A stretch of 64,000 bases of DNA from Limimaricola hongkongensis DSM 17492 (GCF_000600975.2 NZ_KK088650.1:1-64000); one strand, 5' to 3'; shown: positions 54,140-64,000, counted from the stretch's first letter. Notes: generated by a model from the letters alone, not told the origin. Made by a program: numbers and translations.

Positions 54140-54324
54140 GCCGTTGCGCGCCCGGGCCGGGCACCGCGCGCCGGCATAGCGGCGTCTTCATGCCGGTGGC
54201 GTAGAGCTGTCGCCTGTCCGACGGCCCCGAGGGGCGCGGACGAGGGACCGGGCGGGCCGGTGGGCGGCGGGCAGGGGGGGCCTTGCCGCCCCTGACCCGC
54301 CCCAGCGACAGGGGCCAGACCGCC

Positions 54325-56603
54325 ATGCCGATTTCAGATGCACTCAACCCGACGCCGTTCGCCGATGGTCTGGAGGTCTGGTCGCGCGGCGACGGCACGC
54401 CCGGATCGGACACCTATGCCCAATCGGGCGCGGGCGTCTTCGTGCCCGCCGATCAGGATTTCGGCGGCGCGCTGGAGATCCTCAAGACCGCTTCGGTGCA
54501 AAAGCTGCGCTACATGGGCGAGACGCCGATGCGCCCCGGGCTTTATGTCCGCGTCACCGCGCGGGCCAAGGCGCTGTCGGGGCCGCTGCCGGGTCTGCGC
54601 ATCGCGGGCTGGGCCGGGCGCGGCGATGGCAGCCATCTGGGCGGGGTGAGCGAGACCGGCCCGGTGACGCAGCTCGACGCCTATGGCGTCGTGGCCGAGG
54701 TTTCGGCGATCATCGGGCCGGGGCGGCAGCCGGGGGGTCGACCTCGTCTGGACGGGGGGCGGATCTGGGGCATCTCGGGCTCGATCTCACCGGGCCGTCG
54801 GGCGGGGTGGTGCGGATCGACGACCTGGTGTTCGAGGACGTCACCCATCTTTTCGCCGCCGATCTGGCCGGGCTCGTGGACGTGCGCGATTACGGCGCGC
54901 GCGGCGACGGGACCGGCAACGACGCGGCCGCCTTCGAGGCCGCCGATGCGGCGGCGGGCGGGCGAACGGTGCTGGTGCCCGAGGGCCGCTTTCGTCTCGC
55001 ATCCGATGTGACGTTCCGCAGCCATGTGCGTTTCAACGGCACGGTGGAGCCGGTCGGCGCGGCCAAGCTGATCCTGCAGCGCGATTTCCGTTTCGGCGCC
55101 TATCTCGACGCGCTGGGCAACGAGGAGCTGGCCTTCACCAAGGCGTTCCAGGCGCTGCTGAGCTTTTCGGATCACGATGGGCTCGATCTCGAAGGCCGCC
55201 GGATCGGTCTGTCGAAACCCTTCGACATGGCCGCCGCCGTGCCGGATCGCGACAGCTTCGCCACGCGGCGGGTGATCCGCAACGGCCAGTTCCAGCCGAT
55301 CGAAGGCCCCGGCTGGACGCCCACGAGCCTGACCGCGCAGGCGAGCTACAGTGCCGCCACGCCGCTCCGGCTCGACGATGTGGCCAACATCGCCGCGATC
55401 GCGCCGGGCAGCCTCGTGACCGGCAACGGGGTGGGGCGCGAGGTCTATGTGAAATCGGTCGACGTGGCGAACCGCCGGATCACGCTGAGCCAGCCGCTTT
55501 TTGATGCCGAAGGGGTGCAGCCCTTCACCTTCACGCGGTTTCGCTACCTGATCGATTTCTCGGGCTTCGGGGATCTGAGCCAGTTCACCTTCGACGACGT
55601 CGAATTCCAGTGCAACGGCGTGGCCTCGGGCATCCTGTTGCCGCCCGCAGGCCTCACCTTCCACCTGCGCGACTGTTTCGTGACCCGCCCGCGCGATCGC
55701 GGGCTCACCTCGCATGGCGGCGGCTGCCAGGGGATGATGATCGACCGCTGCCAGTTCCTGTCGAACGAGCAGGGGCTGCCGGTCGAGCAGCGCCGCACGC
55801 TGTGCTTCAACGCCAACGCCAACGACGTGAAGATCCGCGACAGCCGGATCGTGCTGTTCGAGCATTTCTGCGTGCTGGCGGGGACCGGCAACCTCGTGGC
55901 GAACAATCACTGGTTTCACGGCGATTCCGTCTCGGACGGGGTGCGCAAGGGCGGGATCATACTGACCCGGCCCAACCCGGCCTCTCTGATCGTCGGCAAT
56001 TACATCGACAACAATTTCATCGAATGGAGCAACGAGCACGACGAAAGCCCGGCACTGGGCCAGCAGTTCAGCTTCGGCGGGCTGACGGTGAGCGGCAACA
56101 TCTTCATCTGCACGGATGCGGCGCGCTGGTTCAACTGGATCGTGGTCAAGCCGCGCGGGCCGGGGCATTTCATCCACGGGCTGCACGTCACCGGCAACGT
56201 GTTCCGCACGTTCAACGGCAATATCGACCGGGTCGAGCATGTCGACACCGGTTTTGCCGATCTCGATTACGGGCGGATGCGCGACATCACCTTTACCGGC
56301 AACGCGTTTCACGGCGTGAACCAGCCCGCCCGCAACCCCGTCAGCCTGACCCATGCCGAGGCCACGCCCGAGCGGATCTGGGTGGTCGACACGGCGCCGC
56401 ATCTGCCGTTCGGCGGGCGGGCGCGTGTGGTGGAGGCGGCGGTGCCGGTGGGGCGGCTCGCGGATGGGGCGGGCCAGAGCGTCTATGAACAGCCCTGGAT
56501 CGATCCCGAGCATGGCGGCGACAAGCGGCGCTTTCGCATCGTGTTCGACACGCCCGTCTCGGGCGAGATGCGGTGCAGTGTGCGGATGGATCGCCCCGTG
56601 TGA
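54325..56603 (+). CDS. Right-handed beta-helix (pectate-lyase/GH28-like) protein with two apparent +1 frameshifts
   Basis: A large protein with an N-terminal carbohydrate-binding-like domain (about 1-165), then YGARGDGTGNDAAAFEAA, the start of the pectate-lyase superfamily fold, and many NxF/GNxF coils (TVSGNIFI, HVTGNVFR, TFTGNAFHG). The three parts are in three frames. The changes fall at two runs of six G, 54732-54737 and 54754-54759. One G less in each gives one frame of 758 residues (2,277 of the 2,279 bases). No signal peptide is visible. It is probably a polysaccharide-binding or degrading or surface protein; the enzyme class is unclear. Confidence 0.75.
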
Positions 56604-56690
56604 CACGAAAAGGGCCGGGGGAACTTTGGCGGGGCTGGCGCGTCATGTCCGGTCAGCCCGCCTTCGCGGGCCTTTGCCCCGGAGCCACTG

Positions 56691-57017
56691 ATGAGCAAGA
56701 TCGCGACCCCCGCCGAACTGGTGCGCACCTCGATGACCTTCTGGACGCTGATGGCTGAAACGCAGGCCGTGATGGCCTATCGCGTGATGGGCATGGCGGG
56801 GATCTGGGCCGTCACCGGCACCGAGAACGCCCGCATGGTCGACGAGAAGGGCCCGGCCTTTGCCGAGGCGATGCTGGCGGGCAGCCGCGCGGCATGGGGC
56901 GGCAAGCGGCCCGACCAGATCGCCATGGCCGCGATGCAGCCGCTGCAGCGCCGTACCGCCTCGAACAACAGGCGCCTGTCGCGGCGCGGCCCGAACGTCC
57001 CGCGCTTTCCGCTCTGA
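56691..57017 (+). CDS. Small conserved helical protein of unknown function
   Basis: A 108-residue protein. The start [20 protein letters not shown] is followed by [24 protein letters not shown], an alanine-rich helix, and a basic tail [19 protein letters not shown]. The size and amphipathic helices recall phasin-like small proteins, but no phasin motif is firm. GGAG precedes ATG 56691. I do not recognise a function. Confidence 0.65.
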   Translation: MSKIATPAELVRTSMTFWTLMAETQAVMAYRVMGMAGIWAVTGTENARMVDEKGPAFAEAMLAGSRAAWGGKRPDQIAMAAMQPLQRRTASNNRRLSRRGPNVPRFPL

Positions 57018-57110
57018 AAACCGGCCCGCCAAACCCGCCGGAATGCGGCCTGACGGCGCATGCAAAGACATGGGCCGTGCCGCGCCGTGTCGTGTTCGAA
57101 GGGGGAGAAT

Positions 57111-57187
<77 letters not shown>

Positions 57188-57236
57188 ACTGGCGGCGTAT
57201 CTGGCCTGTCTGCCGCCCGGTGTCAAGCCGGTCGGT

Positions 57237-57701
57237 TCAGTTTTCCAGATCGGCGGGGACCAGATCGAAGGCGCGCCCGAAGCCGCCCACCAGAAAGCCG
57301 CGCCGCAGCGTGAGCCGCAGCAGCCGGAAATCGGCGAAATCGTAATACAGCGCCGCCTTCGGGTGCCGGTCGAGCCAGATGTCGCGCAGCGCCGCCTTGT
57401 CCGCCGCAGTGGCCTGCAGGGCGAGCGTCAGGCGCGGCGCGGCCAGCGGATCGCCCATTGGGCCCGGCTCCCCGATCAGCAGCGAACACTCGCCCCCGGC
57501 GTCGAGCGCGGCCCAGTGGCGCGACAGGGTGGAGACCAGCGTCAGCAGGTCGACCCCCGCCGGGCACAGCGCCACGCGGCTGACCTGCGGGGCGCCGGTG
57601 GCCGGGTCGATCACGCCCAGCGCGCCGTGGCGGGCCGCGGCGAACAGGCGCCGGGCCTGTTTGCGGGCGCCGTCATCGGTGGGGCGGATCGGGTCGGTCA
57701 T
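57237..57701 (-). CDS. HugZ/pyridoxamine-phosphate-oxidase-like flavin-fold protein
   Basis: A 154-residue split-barrel protein. It has [30 protein letters not shown] at the start, [28 protein letters not shown] in the middle and [26 protein letters not shown] at the end, the pattern of the HugZ/PNPOx-like group. Members bind FMN or haem. The substrate is unknown; haem utilisation is one option. Confidence 0.8.
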   Translation of the reverse strand: MTDPIRPTDDGARKQARRLFAAARHGALGVIDPATGAPQVSRVALCPAGVDLLTLVSTLSRHWAALDAGGECSLLIGEPGPMGDPLAAPRLTLALQATAADKAALRDIWLDRHPKAALYYDFADFRLLRLTLRRGFLVGGFGRAFDLVPADLEN

Positions 57702-57740
57702 GCCCGAAGCCTGTCGCGCCGCGCTGGCGCGATCAAGCCC

Positions 57741-58421
57741 CTAGAAGCGCCACCATGTCTCGACGCTCAGCCCGGCATCGGGATCGCCGGTGATGGCGCG
57801 GCTCAGCCCGATCCGCAGGTCGAGATCGGGCGCGACATGCAGCACAGCGGATGCGCCGAGCTTGGCATAGGCGTCTCCGTCCAGCCCGTAGCCGACCTGT
57901 CCTTGCAGCATGCCGGTCCAGCGCGGCGACAGGCTCTGCCCCCATGTGGCGTCGATCTTGGCCTCGTGCGACAGGCTGGAGAGCGCGAGCAGGGCCTGCG
58001 CGTCGATCGACAGCCAGCCTTCTTCGATCCCGCGCCCCCAATGCAGGCCAAGCCGCGCCGCGGCCTCGGTGTCGTCCTCGTCGACCAGCACCGCCCCGGC
58101 CCCCGCCGAGATGGCCGCGACATCGCCGTTCGCCCCGGTCGCCAGCGGCAGCCGCGCCCAGCCGAACAGGTTGCCCGAGCCGCCGTCATCGGCGGCATAG
58201 CCGTCGAGCCCGAGCGTCAGCCGTTCGGTCAGGCCGTATTCGAGGTAGATCGTCGGATCGATCCGCGACAGCGCGCCGTCCTCCTCGGACAGCGCGACGA
58301 TGCCGCCAAAGGACAGGAACGTCTCGCCCGCCTCGCGGGGCCAGGCCCCGGCCTGCGCCGCGCCCCCCGCGAGTCCGGCCCAGGCGGACAGCAGCATGAC
58401 CGGGACAAAGGCTCGTTGCAT
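57741..58421 (-). CDS. Putative outer-membrane beta-barrel protein
   Basis: A 226-residue protein with a signal peptide (about 1-25, GGAAQAG). Alternating strands such as FLSFGGIVAL, TIYLEYGLTERLTLGLDGYA and LDLRIGLSRAI follow, and the final residue is phenylalanine (VETWWRF), as expected for a Bam-inserted barrel. No family name is certain. ATG 58421 has GAGGG upstream; a GTG at 58433 would add four residues. Confidence 0.7.
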   Translation of the reverse strand: MQRAFVPVMLLSAWAGLAGGAAQAGAWPREAGETFLSFGGIVALSEEDGALSRIDPTIYLEYGLTERLTLGLDGYAADDGGSGNLFGWARLPLATGANGDVAAISAGAGAVLVDEDDTEAAARLGLHWGRGIEEGWLSIDAQALLALSSLSHEAKIDATWGQSLSPRWTGMLQGQVGYGLDGDAYAKLGASAVLHVAPDLDLRIGLSRAITGDPDAGLSVETWWRF

Positions 58422-58429
58422 CGGCACCC

Positions 58430-58967
58430 TCACTTGCGCTCCCGATCAAAGGTTTCGCCGTCAGCTTTACGGGGTGCCGGGTGCCGCCGCAACCGCCACA
58501 GGTAGAAGGCGCAGGCCGGAATTTCGCGCAGGCCCATGCGGATCTGCACCGCCACTCGCGCGCCGCCGCGCGGGGCGCTGCCGCGCGCGACGAGACCGAG
58601 CCTGCGCGCCACCATGAGCGCGCGGGGCAGATGCTGGGGCGTCGGTGACGATGACGACCCGCCGCGCGCCGATCCGGTCGAGGATCGGGCGCGCGTTGCG
58701 GATGTTCTCGAGCGTGTCGCGCGAGGCGGTTTCAGGGTGGATCGCCGTCTCCGGCACGCCCGCCGCGACCAGCAGTTGGCGCATCGCCTCGCCCTCGCTC
58801 GGCGGGTGGTTCCCCAGCCCGCCGCAGGGCACGAGATGCGACACCCGCCTTGCGTGAAAGAGCGATGCCGCATGACCGGTGCGCCGCCGGAGCGTGGGGG
58901 AGGGGCCGTCCTCCCAGACGGCGGCGCCGAGGATCAGCGCGGCGGTGATGTCGTCGCTTGTCTGCAC
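58430..58967 (-). CDS. YdcF-family (DUF218) protein with apparent +1 frameshift
   Basis: The first part (LILGAAVWEDGPSPTLRRRTGHAA..., LVPCGGLG, SEGEAMRQLLVAAGVPETAI, ETASRDTLENIRNA) is a clear DUF218/YdcF domain. After RRVVIVTDA the frame changes and continues as QHLPRALMVARRLGLVARG to the end. The change sits at four C on the minus strand (58636-58639); three C restore a 178-residue protein, and the span of 538 is one above a multiple of three. The start is GTG 58967. YdcF-like proteins are linked to envelope functions, with unclear activity. Confidence 0.72.
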
Positions 58968-59061
58968 GGGCGGAACCTAGCGCCCGCCACCGCCGCGCCA
59001 AGACGGCTTTTCCGGCCCGCGCCGCGCGCTAGGCTCGGGGGGACGGAACGGGAGAAACGCG

Positions 59062-59334
59062 ATGGAAGAAGTGTTGCAGGGCATCGGGATCGTGGCGCTG
59101 GTGGTGCTGGCGCTGGTCGGGTTGGCGGTGGGCTGGCTGGCGAGCCTGATTTCGGGCGGGCGCAGGCGGGCGCTTTACATGGGGGTCGGGGCGCTGGCGG
59201 CGATGGCCACGCCCTTCGTGCTCGCGGCTCTGGGCGTGACGGTGCTGGCGGCGGGCGGGCTGCTGCTCGTGGTGGTGGTGGCGCTGATCGGCGCGGGGCT
59301 GGCGCTGGCGCTGCTGCGCGCCATCGCCAAGTGA
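59062..59334 (+). CDS. Small membrane protein of unknown function
   Basis: A 90-residue protein with three hydrophobic segments (about 8-31, 38-60 and 64-87) separated by GGRRR. The first part (LVGLAVGWLASLISGG) is like the start of GlsB/YeaQ transglycosylase-associated proteins, but the rest does not follow that family closely. GGGAGAAA precedes ATG 59062. It is convergent with uvrB. Confidence 0.65.
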   Translation: MEEVLQGIGIVALVVLALVGLAVGWLASLISGGRRRALYMGVGALAAMATPFVLAALGVTVLAAGGLLLVVVVALIGAGLALALLRAIAK

Positions 59335-59347
59335 GGGCAAGCCGCGC

Positions 59348-61555
59348 CTAGCGCGGCTTGCGGTTCTTGGTCCGGCGGGTGGTGCCGCCGCGCTGGCCGG
59401 GCTTGCCGGCGGTGGAGCGGCCTTGCGACTTGGTCGCCTCGGCGCTGGCGCGCTCCACCGCCTGCTGGCGCGCCATGGGATCGTCCGACACCATGAGATC
59501 CACCGCTTCGAGCCGTTTCACCTCGTCGCGCAGCCTTGCCGCCTCCTCGAATTCGAGGTTCTCGGCGGCCTTGCGCATGTCGGTCTTGAGCCCGTCGAGC
59601 ACCGCCTGCAGGTTGGCGCCCGCCATCGGCTTGTCGACCTTGGCGGTGACGCGGTTCATGTCCACGTCGCCCTTGTAGAGACCGGCGAGAATGTCCTCGA
59701 CGTTCTTCTTCACCGTGGCCGGCGTGATGCCATGCGCGGTGTTGTAGGCGATCTGCTTTTCGCGGCGGCGCTCGGTCTCGGCCATGGCGCGCTCCATCGA
59801 CCCGGTGATCCGGTCGGCATACATGATGACCCGGCCTTCGGCGTTGCGCGCGGCCCGGCCGATGGTCTGCACCAGCGAGGTTTCCGAGCGCAGAAAGCCT
59901 TCCTTGTCGGCATCGAGGATCGCCACCAGACCGCATTCGGGAATGTCGAGCCCCTCGCGCAGAAGGTTGATGCCGATCAGCACGTCGAAGGCGCCAAGCC
60001 GCAGGTCGCGCAGGATCTCGATCCGCTCGATCGTGTCGATGTCGGAATGCATGTAGCGGACCTTGATGCCCTGCTCGTGCAGGTACTCGGTCAGGTCCTC
60101 GGCCATGCGCTTGGTCAGCGTGGTGCACAGCGTGCGGTAGCCATTCGCCGTCACGCGCCGGATCTCGTCGAGAAGATCGTCCACCTGCGTCTTCACGGGG
60201 CGGATCTCGATCTGCGGGTCCAGAAGGCCGGTGGGGCGGATCACCTGCTCGGTGAACACCCCGCCCGCTTGGTCAAGCTCCCACGCCGCGGGGGTGGCGG
60301 AGACGAAGATGGATTGCGGGCGCATCGCGTCCCATTCCTCGAATTTCAGGGGCCGGTTGTCCATGCAGGACGGCAGGCGGAAGCCATGCTCGGCCAGCGT
60401 CATCTTGCGCCGGAAGTCGCCCTTGTACATGCCGCCGATCTGCGGAACCGAGACGTGGCTTTCGTCGGCGAAGACGATGGCGTTGTCGGGGATGAATTCG
60501 AACAGGGTGGGCGGCGGCTCGCCCGGCGCGCGGCCCGTCAGGTAGCGCGAATAGTTCTCGATGCCGTTGCACACGCCCGTCGCCTCCAGCATTTCGAGAT
60601 CGAAATGCGTGCGCTGCTCCAGCCGTTGGGCTTCGAGCAGCTTGCCCTCGCCCTGCAGCTGTTCGAGCCGGATGCGCAGCTCTTCCTTGATGCCCTTCAC
60701 CGCCTGGTTCATCGTCGGGCGGGGCGTGACGTAGTGGCTGTTGGCGTAGATGCGGATGCGCTCGAATTCATCGGTCTTCGAGCCGGTGAGCGGGTCGAAC
60801 TCGGTGATGCTCTCCAGCTCGTCGCCGAAGAAAGACAGCCGCCACGCCCGGTCTTCGAGGTGGGCGGGCCAGACCTCGAGGCTGTCGCCGCGCACCCGGA
60901 AGGAGCCGCGCTGGAACGCGGCGTCGTTGCGCTTGTATTGCTGCGCCACGAGATCGGCCATCACGGCGCGCTGTTCGTAATTGTTGCCCTTGTGCAGGTC
61001 GACCGTCATCGCGCCATAGGTCTCGACGCTGCCGATGCCGTAGATGCACGACACCGAGGCGACGATGATCACGTCGTCGCGCTCCAGAAGCGCGCGGGTG
61101 GCCGAGTGGCGCATCCGGTCGATCTGCTCGTTGATCTGGCTCTCCTTCTCGATGAAGGTGTCCGAGCGCGGCACATAGGCCTCGGGCTGGTAGTAGTCGT
61201 AGTAGGAGACGAAGTATTCCACCGCGTTGTCGGGGAAGAACCCCTTGAACTCGCCATAGAGCTGGGCCGCGAGCGTCTTGTTCGGGGCGAGGATGATGGC
61301 GGGGCGCTGGGTCTCCTCGATCACGCGGGCCATGGTGAAGGTCTTGCCGGTGCCGGTCGCGCCCAAAAGCACCTGGTCGCGTTCGCCCGAGGTGACGCCG
61401 CCGGTCAGCTCCTCAATCGCGGTGGGCTGGTCGCCCGCGGCGCTGAATTCGGTCTGCATGCGAAACCGCTTGCCGCCTTCGAGCTTTTCGCGGTCGCTCA
61501 CCTGCGGGGCGGGCGCGTGCAGCATCGGCATCTGCTGGGGCGAATTGTTGTGCAT
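59348..61555 (-). CDS. uvrB: UvrB, excinuclease ABC subunit B
   Basis: A 735-residue DNA helicase-like repair protein. Walker A GATGTGKT lies at 65-72, the beta-hairpin region [16 protein letters not shown] follows, then helicase motifs, and the C-terminal UVR (UvrC-binding) motif [17 protein letters not shown]. An N-terminal extension of about 30 residues and a basic tail ([10 protein letters not shown]) make it longer than the E. coli protein. AAGGAGG lies just before ATG 61555, and an imperfect SOS-box-like repeat is upstream. Confidence 0.96.
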   Translation of the reverse strand: MHNNSPQQMPMLHAPAPQVSDREKLEGGKRFRMQTEFSAAGDQPTAIEELTGGVTSGERDQVLLGATGTGKTFTMARVIEETQRPAIILAPNKTLAAQLYGEFKGFFPDNAVEYFVSYYDYYQPEAYVPRSDTFIEKESQINEQIDRMRHSATRALLERDDVIIVASVSCIYGIGSVETYGAMTVDLHKGNNYEQRAVMADLVAQQYKRNDAAFQRGSFRVRGDSLEVWPAHLEDRAWRLSFFGDELESITEFDPLTGSKTDEFERIRIYANSHYVTPRPTMNQAVKGIKEELRIRLEQLQGEGKLLEAQRLEQRTHFDLEMLEATGVCNGIENYSRYLTGRAPGEPPPTLFEFIPDNAIVFADESHVSVPQIGGMYKGDFRRKMTLAEHGFRLPSCMDNRPLKFEEWDAMRPQSIFVSATPAAWELDQAGGVFTEQVIRPTGLLDPQIEIRPVKTQVDDLLDEIRRVTANGYRTLCTTLTKRMAEDLTEYLHEQGIKVRYMHSDIDTIERIEILRDLRLGAFDVLIGINLLREGLDIPECGLVAILDADKEGFLRSETSLVQTIGRAARNAEGRVIMYADRITGSMERAMAETERRREKQIAYNTAHGITPATVKKNVEDILAGLYKGDVDMNRVTAKVDKPMAGANLQAVLDGLKTDMRKAAENLEFEEAARLRDEVKRLEAVDLMVSDDPMARQQAVERASAEATKSQGRSTAGKPGQRGGTTRRTKNRKPR

Positions 61556-61584
61556 CGGGGGCCTCCTTCGGTGCGAACCAATCT

Positions 61585-61599
61585 GGTCGCTTTTCGTTC
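61585..61599. promoter_or_regulatory. Candidate LexA (SOS) box upstream of uvrB
   Basis: GGTC (61585-61588), seven bases, GTTC (61596-61599). The alphaproteobacterial SOS box is GTTC-N7-GTTC (or its reverse GAAC-N7-GAAC); this copy has one mismatch. It is 30 bases upstream of the uvrB start. Confidence 0.35.
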
Positions 61600-61686
61600 C
61601 CGTGCAAGAGGGGGCGGCGTCTTTGCCGCCTTGCATGACGCCCCGGTTTTGCCGATAACGCCGCCCAGACCAGAAGGGATGCACAG

Positions 61687-61998
61687 ATGCGCGCACGGAT
61701 CTACAGACCCGCCCGGACCGCGACCCAGTCCGGCTCCGCCAAGACCGAGGCCTGGATCCTCGAATTCGCGCCCGCCTCGAAGCGCGAGGTCGATCCGCTG
61801 ATGGGCTGGACCAGCTCCACCGACACGCAAAGCCAGGTGAAGATGAGCTTTGACAGCCGCGAGGCCGCGGTCGCCTATGCCGAGGCGCACGGGCTCGACG
61901 CGATCGTGCAGGAGCCGCAGCTGCGCAAGCACAACATCCGCCCCGGCGGCTATGCCGAGAATTTCTCGACCACGCGGCGCGGGGCGTGGACGCACTGA
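61687..61998 (+). CDS. NADH dehydrogenase accessory subunit (NDUFS4-like, ETC complex I subunit)
   Basis: A 103-residue protein: [19 protein letters not shown] at the start, then [40 protein letters not shown] and [12 protein letters not shown]. This is the ETC complex I family shared by alphaproteobacteria and mitochondria (NDUFS4). It sits at the interface of the NADH-binding module. It is encoded away from the nuo operon, as usual. A strong terminator lies downstream. Confidence 0.92.
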   Translation: MRARIYRPARTATQSGSAKTEAWILEFAPASKREVDPLMGWTSSTDTQSQVKMSFDSREAAVAYAEAHGLDAIVQEPQLRKHNIRPGGYAENFSTTRRGAWTH

Positions 61999-62109
61999 GG
62001 TTGTAAACCGCAGCCAAGCCGAGGCGGCTTCGCGGTCGGGATCCGGCGAAGGGGCCGGGCGGCCCGACATCGGGTGTTCGACCGATCGGATGCCACAGAC
62101 TTCTACCGA

Positions 62110-62136
62110 GGGCGGCCTGACGGCCGCCCGTTTCGT
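62110..62136 (+). terminator. Intrinsic terminator downstream of the complex I subunit gene
   Basis: GGGCGGCC (62110-62117), loop TGAC, GGCCGCCC (62122-62129), then GTTTCGTTT. A typical rho-independent terminator, ending 15 bases before the next gene. Confidence 0.8.
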
Positions 62137-62150
62137 TTCAGGGATCAGCC

Positions 62151-63077
62151 ATGACCATCACCCATCTCGTCACCCATTCGGGCGGCTTTCATGCCGACGA
62201 ACTCCTCTCCTCGGTCATCCTGACCCGGCTGTTTCCCAAGGCGGAGCTTGTCCGCAGCCGCGACAAGGCGTGGATCACCCCCGCAGAGGAGCGGATCATC
62301 TACGACGTGGGCGGCCAGTTCGACGCCGAGGCGCGGATCTTCGACCACCACCAGAAGCCTAACCCGCTGCGCGAGGACGGCCAGCCCTACAGCTCCTTCG
62401 GGCTGGTCTGGGCGCGGTACGGCCGCGACTACCTGCGCGCGCTGGATGTCCCTGAGCATGACGTCGAGAAGATCCACGCCTCGTTCGACCGGGGCTTCGT
62501 GCTGCCCGTGGACCTGCTCGACAACGGCGCGGTGGACGCCTCCGCCGCGGGGCCGCTGTTCTCGGGGCTGACGCTGCCGGCGCTGCTCGAAAGCCTGAAA
62601 CCCGCCTTCGACGACCGCGAAGAGGGCGCCGACGACCGCGCCTTTGCCGCCGCCGTGCCGGTCGCGCGCGCCTTCGTCGAAGCCCGCATCCGCCGCTCGG
62701 CCGCGAAATACCGCGCCGAGGCGATGGTGCTGGCGGCGATCGAAGCGGCGGGCGAGGGGCGCGTCCTCGAGCTGCCGATGGGCATGCCCTTCCGCGCCGG
62801 TGTCGAGGCGGCGGGGGCCGATCAGCTGCTGTTCGTCGTCCATCCGCGCGGCGCGGACTGGGCGCTGACCACGATCCGCACCGGCGACGACACCTTCGAG
62901 ACCCGCGCCGACCTGCCCGCCGCATGGGCGGGGCTGACGGACGAGGCACTGGAAGCGGCGTCGGGCGTGAAAGGCGCGAAGTTCTGTCACAATGGCCGCT
63001 TCATCGCCGTGGCCGACAGCCGCGAGGCGATCATGGCGATGGCGGAGCTGGCGGTGGCGGAGAATTCCGTCCGCTAG
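62151..63077 (+). CDS. MYG1-family (UPF0160) protein, DHH-like nuclease
   Basis: A 308-residue protein. HSGGFHADELLSSVIL lies near 9-24 and FDHHQKP near 64-70, with DLLDNGAVDAS and VVHPRGADWALTTI later. These are conserved in the MYG1/UPF0160 family, which resembles DHH phosphoesterases and acts as a 3'-5' RNA exonuclease in eukaryotes. Bacterial function is not settled. Confidence 0.88.
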   Translation: MTITHLVTHSGGFHADELLSSVILTRLFPKAELVRSRDKAWITPAEERIIYDVGGQFDAEARIFDHHQKPNPLREDGQPYSSFGLVWARYGRDYLRALDVPEHDVEKIHASFDRGFVLPVDLLDNGAVDASAAGPLFSGLTLPALLESLKPAFDDREEGADDRAFAAAVPVARAFVEARIRRSAAKYRAEAMVLAAIEAAGEGRVLELPMGMPFRAGVEAAGADQLLFVVHPRGADWALTTIRTGDDTFETRADLPAAWAGLTDEALEAASGVKGAKFCHNGRFIAVADSREAIMAMAELAVAENSVR

Positions 63078-63386
63078 CCTCCGCCCAAGGCGGCGCGCGG
63101 GCCGGTGTCGTGCCTCGGACCGCGCCGCGCAGCCGCGCGCGCAGCCGGGCGGGGCCGCTTGGCGATATCCTGCCGTGCCGCCCCGGCGTCCCGTCCGGCC
63201 GCGCGCACGCGGCCAATCCGGGTGAGGCGGCGGTAACGTCTTGGCGGGCGCCCCTGTTTTCGGCCCCTGCATGGCCCCCCTTGGCTCGGTGACGGGCCGG
63301 GGGCGCGCCACCGGGCCAGGGGGCGGGCCGAAAGTCACGGCGCCGGGCTCTTCCCGAACCGCCGGAATTGTGGCTTATGCGCCGGC
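63078..63386. other. 309-bp gap without a supported gene
   Basis: Very GC-rich, with several short palindromes but no frame with a good start and composition. It lies between the MYG1-family gene and the DUF2946-like gene and probably holds the promoter of the latter. No operator is recognised. Confidence 0.5.
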
Positions 63387-63743
63387 ATGATCTCCCGGAT
63401 CCTGCAACTTCTCGTGCTGATCGGCGTCGTGCTCGGCGTCACGCTGCCGCAAAGCTCGGCGGCGCTGTCGGCGATTCGGTTGATCGACGCGCGGACGGTC
63501 GTGATCTGCACCGGCCACGGGATCGAAGCGATCACGCTCGACGCCGATGGCAACCCGGTCGAGGCGGGCGCAAAGCTGCCGCATCACTGCCTGCTCGTGG
63601 ATGCGGTGGGCACGGCGCAGCCGCCGCGGATGCCGTCCCGCCCGGTCCGGGCAGCCCCCGTGGCGACCCTGTCGCGCATCGACGGGCCGGCGCTCGCGTG
63701 GCGCGGCCATGACGGGCAGCCCCGCGCACCGCCGCCGGCGTGA
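63387..63743 (+). CDS. DUF2946-like exported protein
   Basis: A 118-residue protein with a signal peptide (about 1-26, SSAALS), a TGHGIEAITLDADGNPV segment and the motif LPHHCLLVDAV containing His-His-Cys. The pattern resembles DUF2946/DUF2946-related small proteins found next to PepSY proteins and TonB receptors, in metal loci. It precedes the PepSY-type gene. Metal relation is inferred. Confidence 0.65.
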   Translation: MISRILQLLVLIGVVLGVTLPQSSAALSAIRLIDARTVVICTGHGIEAITLDADGNPVEAGAKLPHHCLLVDAVGTAQPPRMPSRPVRAAPVATLSRIDGPALAWRGHDGQPRAPPPA

Positions 63744-63901
63744 TGTCGACACGATCCACCTGACATCATGCATTGCCGGTCGCGGCCCCGCCCGCCGGCC
63801 AGACGGAGTTTTCCGATGACATCGCATTTCGCGACAGCGCCCCGCTGCGTTCGTTTTCCTTTGGGCGGCCACGCCGCCAGCGCCGGTCAAGAGGCCCGCC
63901 C

Positions 63902-64000
63902 GTGACCGCCATCGACACCACCCCCGCCTCTTCCCCGAGCACCGATCCGGGGCGCAGTGCCAGCCTCTACCGCGCCGCGTGGCGCTGGCACTTCTATGCC
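63902..64000 (+). CDS. PepSY-domain membrane protein (N-terminal part, cut by window edge)
   Basis: Only 33 residues are inside the window. They end SLYRAAWRWHFYA, the standard start of PepSY-associated transmembrane proteins linked to siderophore or metal uptake. The start appears to be GTG 63902; the frame is open to the window end. Confidence 0.72.
   Translation, partial: MTAIDTTPASSPSTDPGRSASLYRAAWRWHFYA

Noticed and set aside
63815..63904. 29-codon frame between the DUF2946-like and PepSY genes
   Set aside because: It has a fair ribosome site (GGAG) but no recognisable feature, and overlaps the start of the PepSY gene. Not enough to call a gene.

Overview
The window is GC-rich chromosomal DNA from an alphaproteobacterium, almost certainly a member of the Rhodobacteraceae/Roseobacter group. 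The signs are an ALA synthase (C4 haem pathway), a full Kelly-Friedrich-type sox cluster with soxCD, an NDUFS4-like complex I accessory subunit, class I lysyl-tRNA synthetase, and a rod-shape operon running mreB-mreC-mreD-mrdA-rodA-ghrA. The genus cannot be named from the sequence alone.

Bases 1-18,400 are one sulfur-oxidation region. The left part (1-5,700) handles sulfane sulfur and persulfide: a SulP permease (cut by the window edge), a persulfide-dioxygenase-like metallo-beta-lactamase protein, the two-part YeeE/YedE transporter PmpAB, a persulfide-sensing ArsR repressor of SqrR/BigR type, a DUF442 sulfurtransferase-like protein, a persulfide dioxygenase fused to two rhodanese domains, an exported DsrE-like protein and an exported rhodanese-like protein. 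The middle part is the sox operon on the minus strand (soxV-W, then soxX-Y-Z-A-B-C-D). It continues into a DUF302 protein, a 5-aminolevulinate synthase and the rhodanese-like protein. On the plus strand, divergent from soxV, lie soxS, the second ArsR regulator soxR, the thiosulfate transporter soxT and soxH. Short AT-rich sites with TTGAATA-like half-sites sit upstream of the regulated units and are the likely operators. The proposed flow is: import of thiosulfate or sulfite, periplasmic oxidation on SoxYZ by SoxXA, SoxB and SoxCD, disposal of leaked persulfide by the dioxygenases, sulfate movement by SulP, and haem for the five c-haems of SoxXA and SoxD from the local ALA synthase.

At 18,565-20,720 a large tyrosine recombinase with lower-GC sequence lies next to a tRNA-Gln, marking an integration boundary beside the sox cluster. 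From 20,859 on the content is mostly housekeeping: kdsA with kpsE/kpsT-like capsule export genes, a UDG-family gene and an SseB gene, the mre/mrd/rod shape operon, leuA with a clear leader peptide and hairpin, two SDR genes, an 18-repeat MORN protein, gltX, an ABC exporter of the YbbA/YbbP type with an arylesterase, dodecin, a cold-shock protein, nadD, dacB, lysS, a large beta-helix protein, tRNA-Ala, uvrB, a complex I accessory subunit, a MYG1-family nuclease and the start of a PepSY gene.

A theme across the window is single-base insertions, mostly in runs of G or C, that split otherwise good genes: soxD, mreD, the beta-helix protein (twice) and a YdcF-like gene. Removing one base at each place restores one continuous frame, so sequence or assembly error is the first explanation to test.
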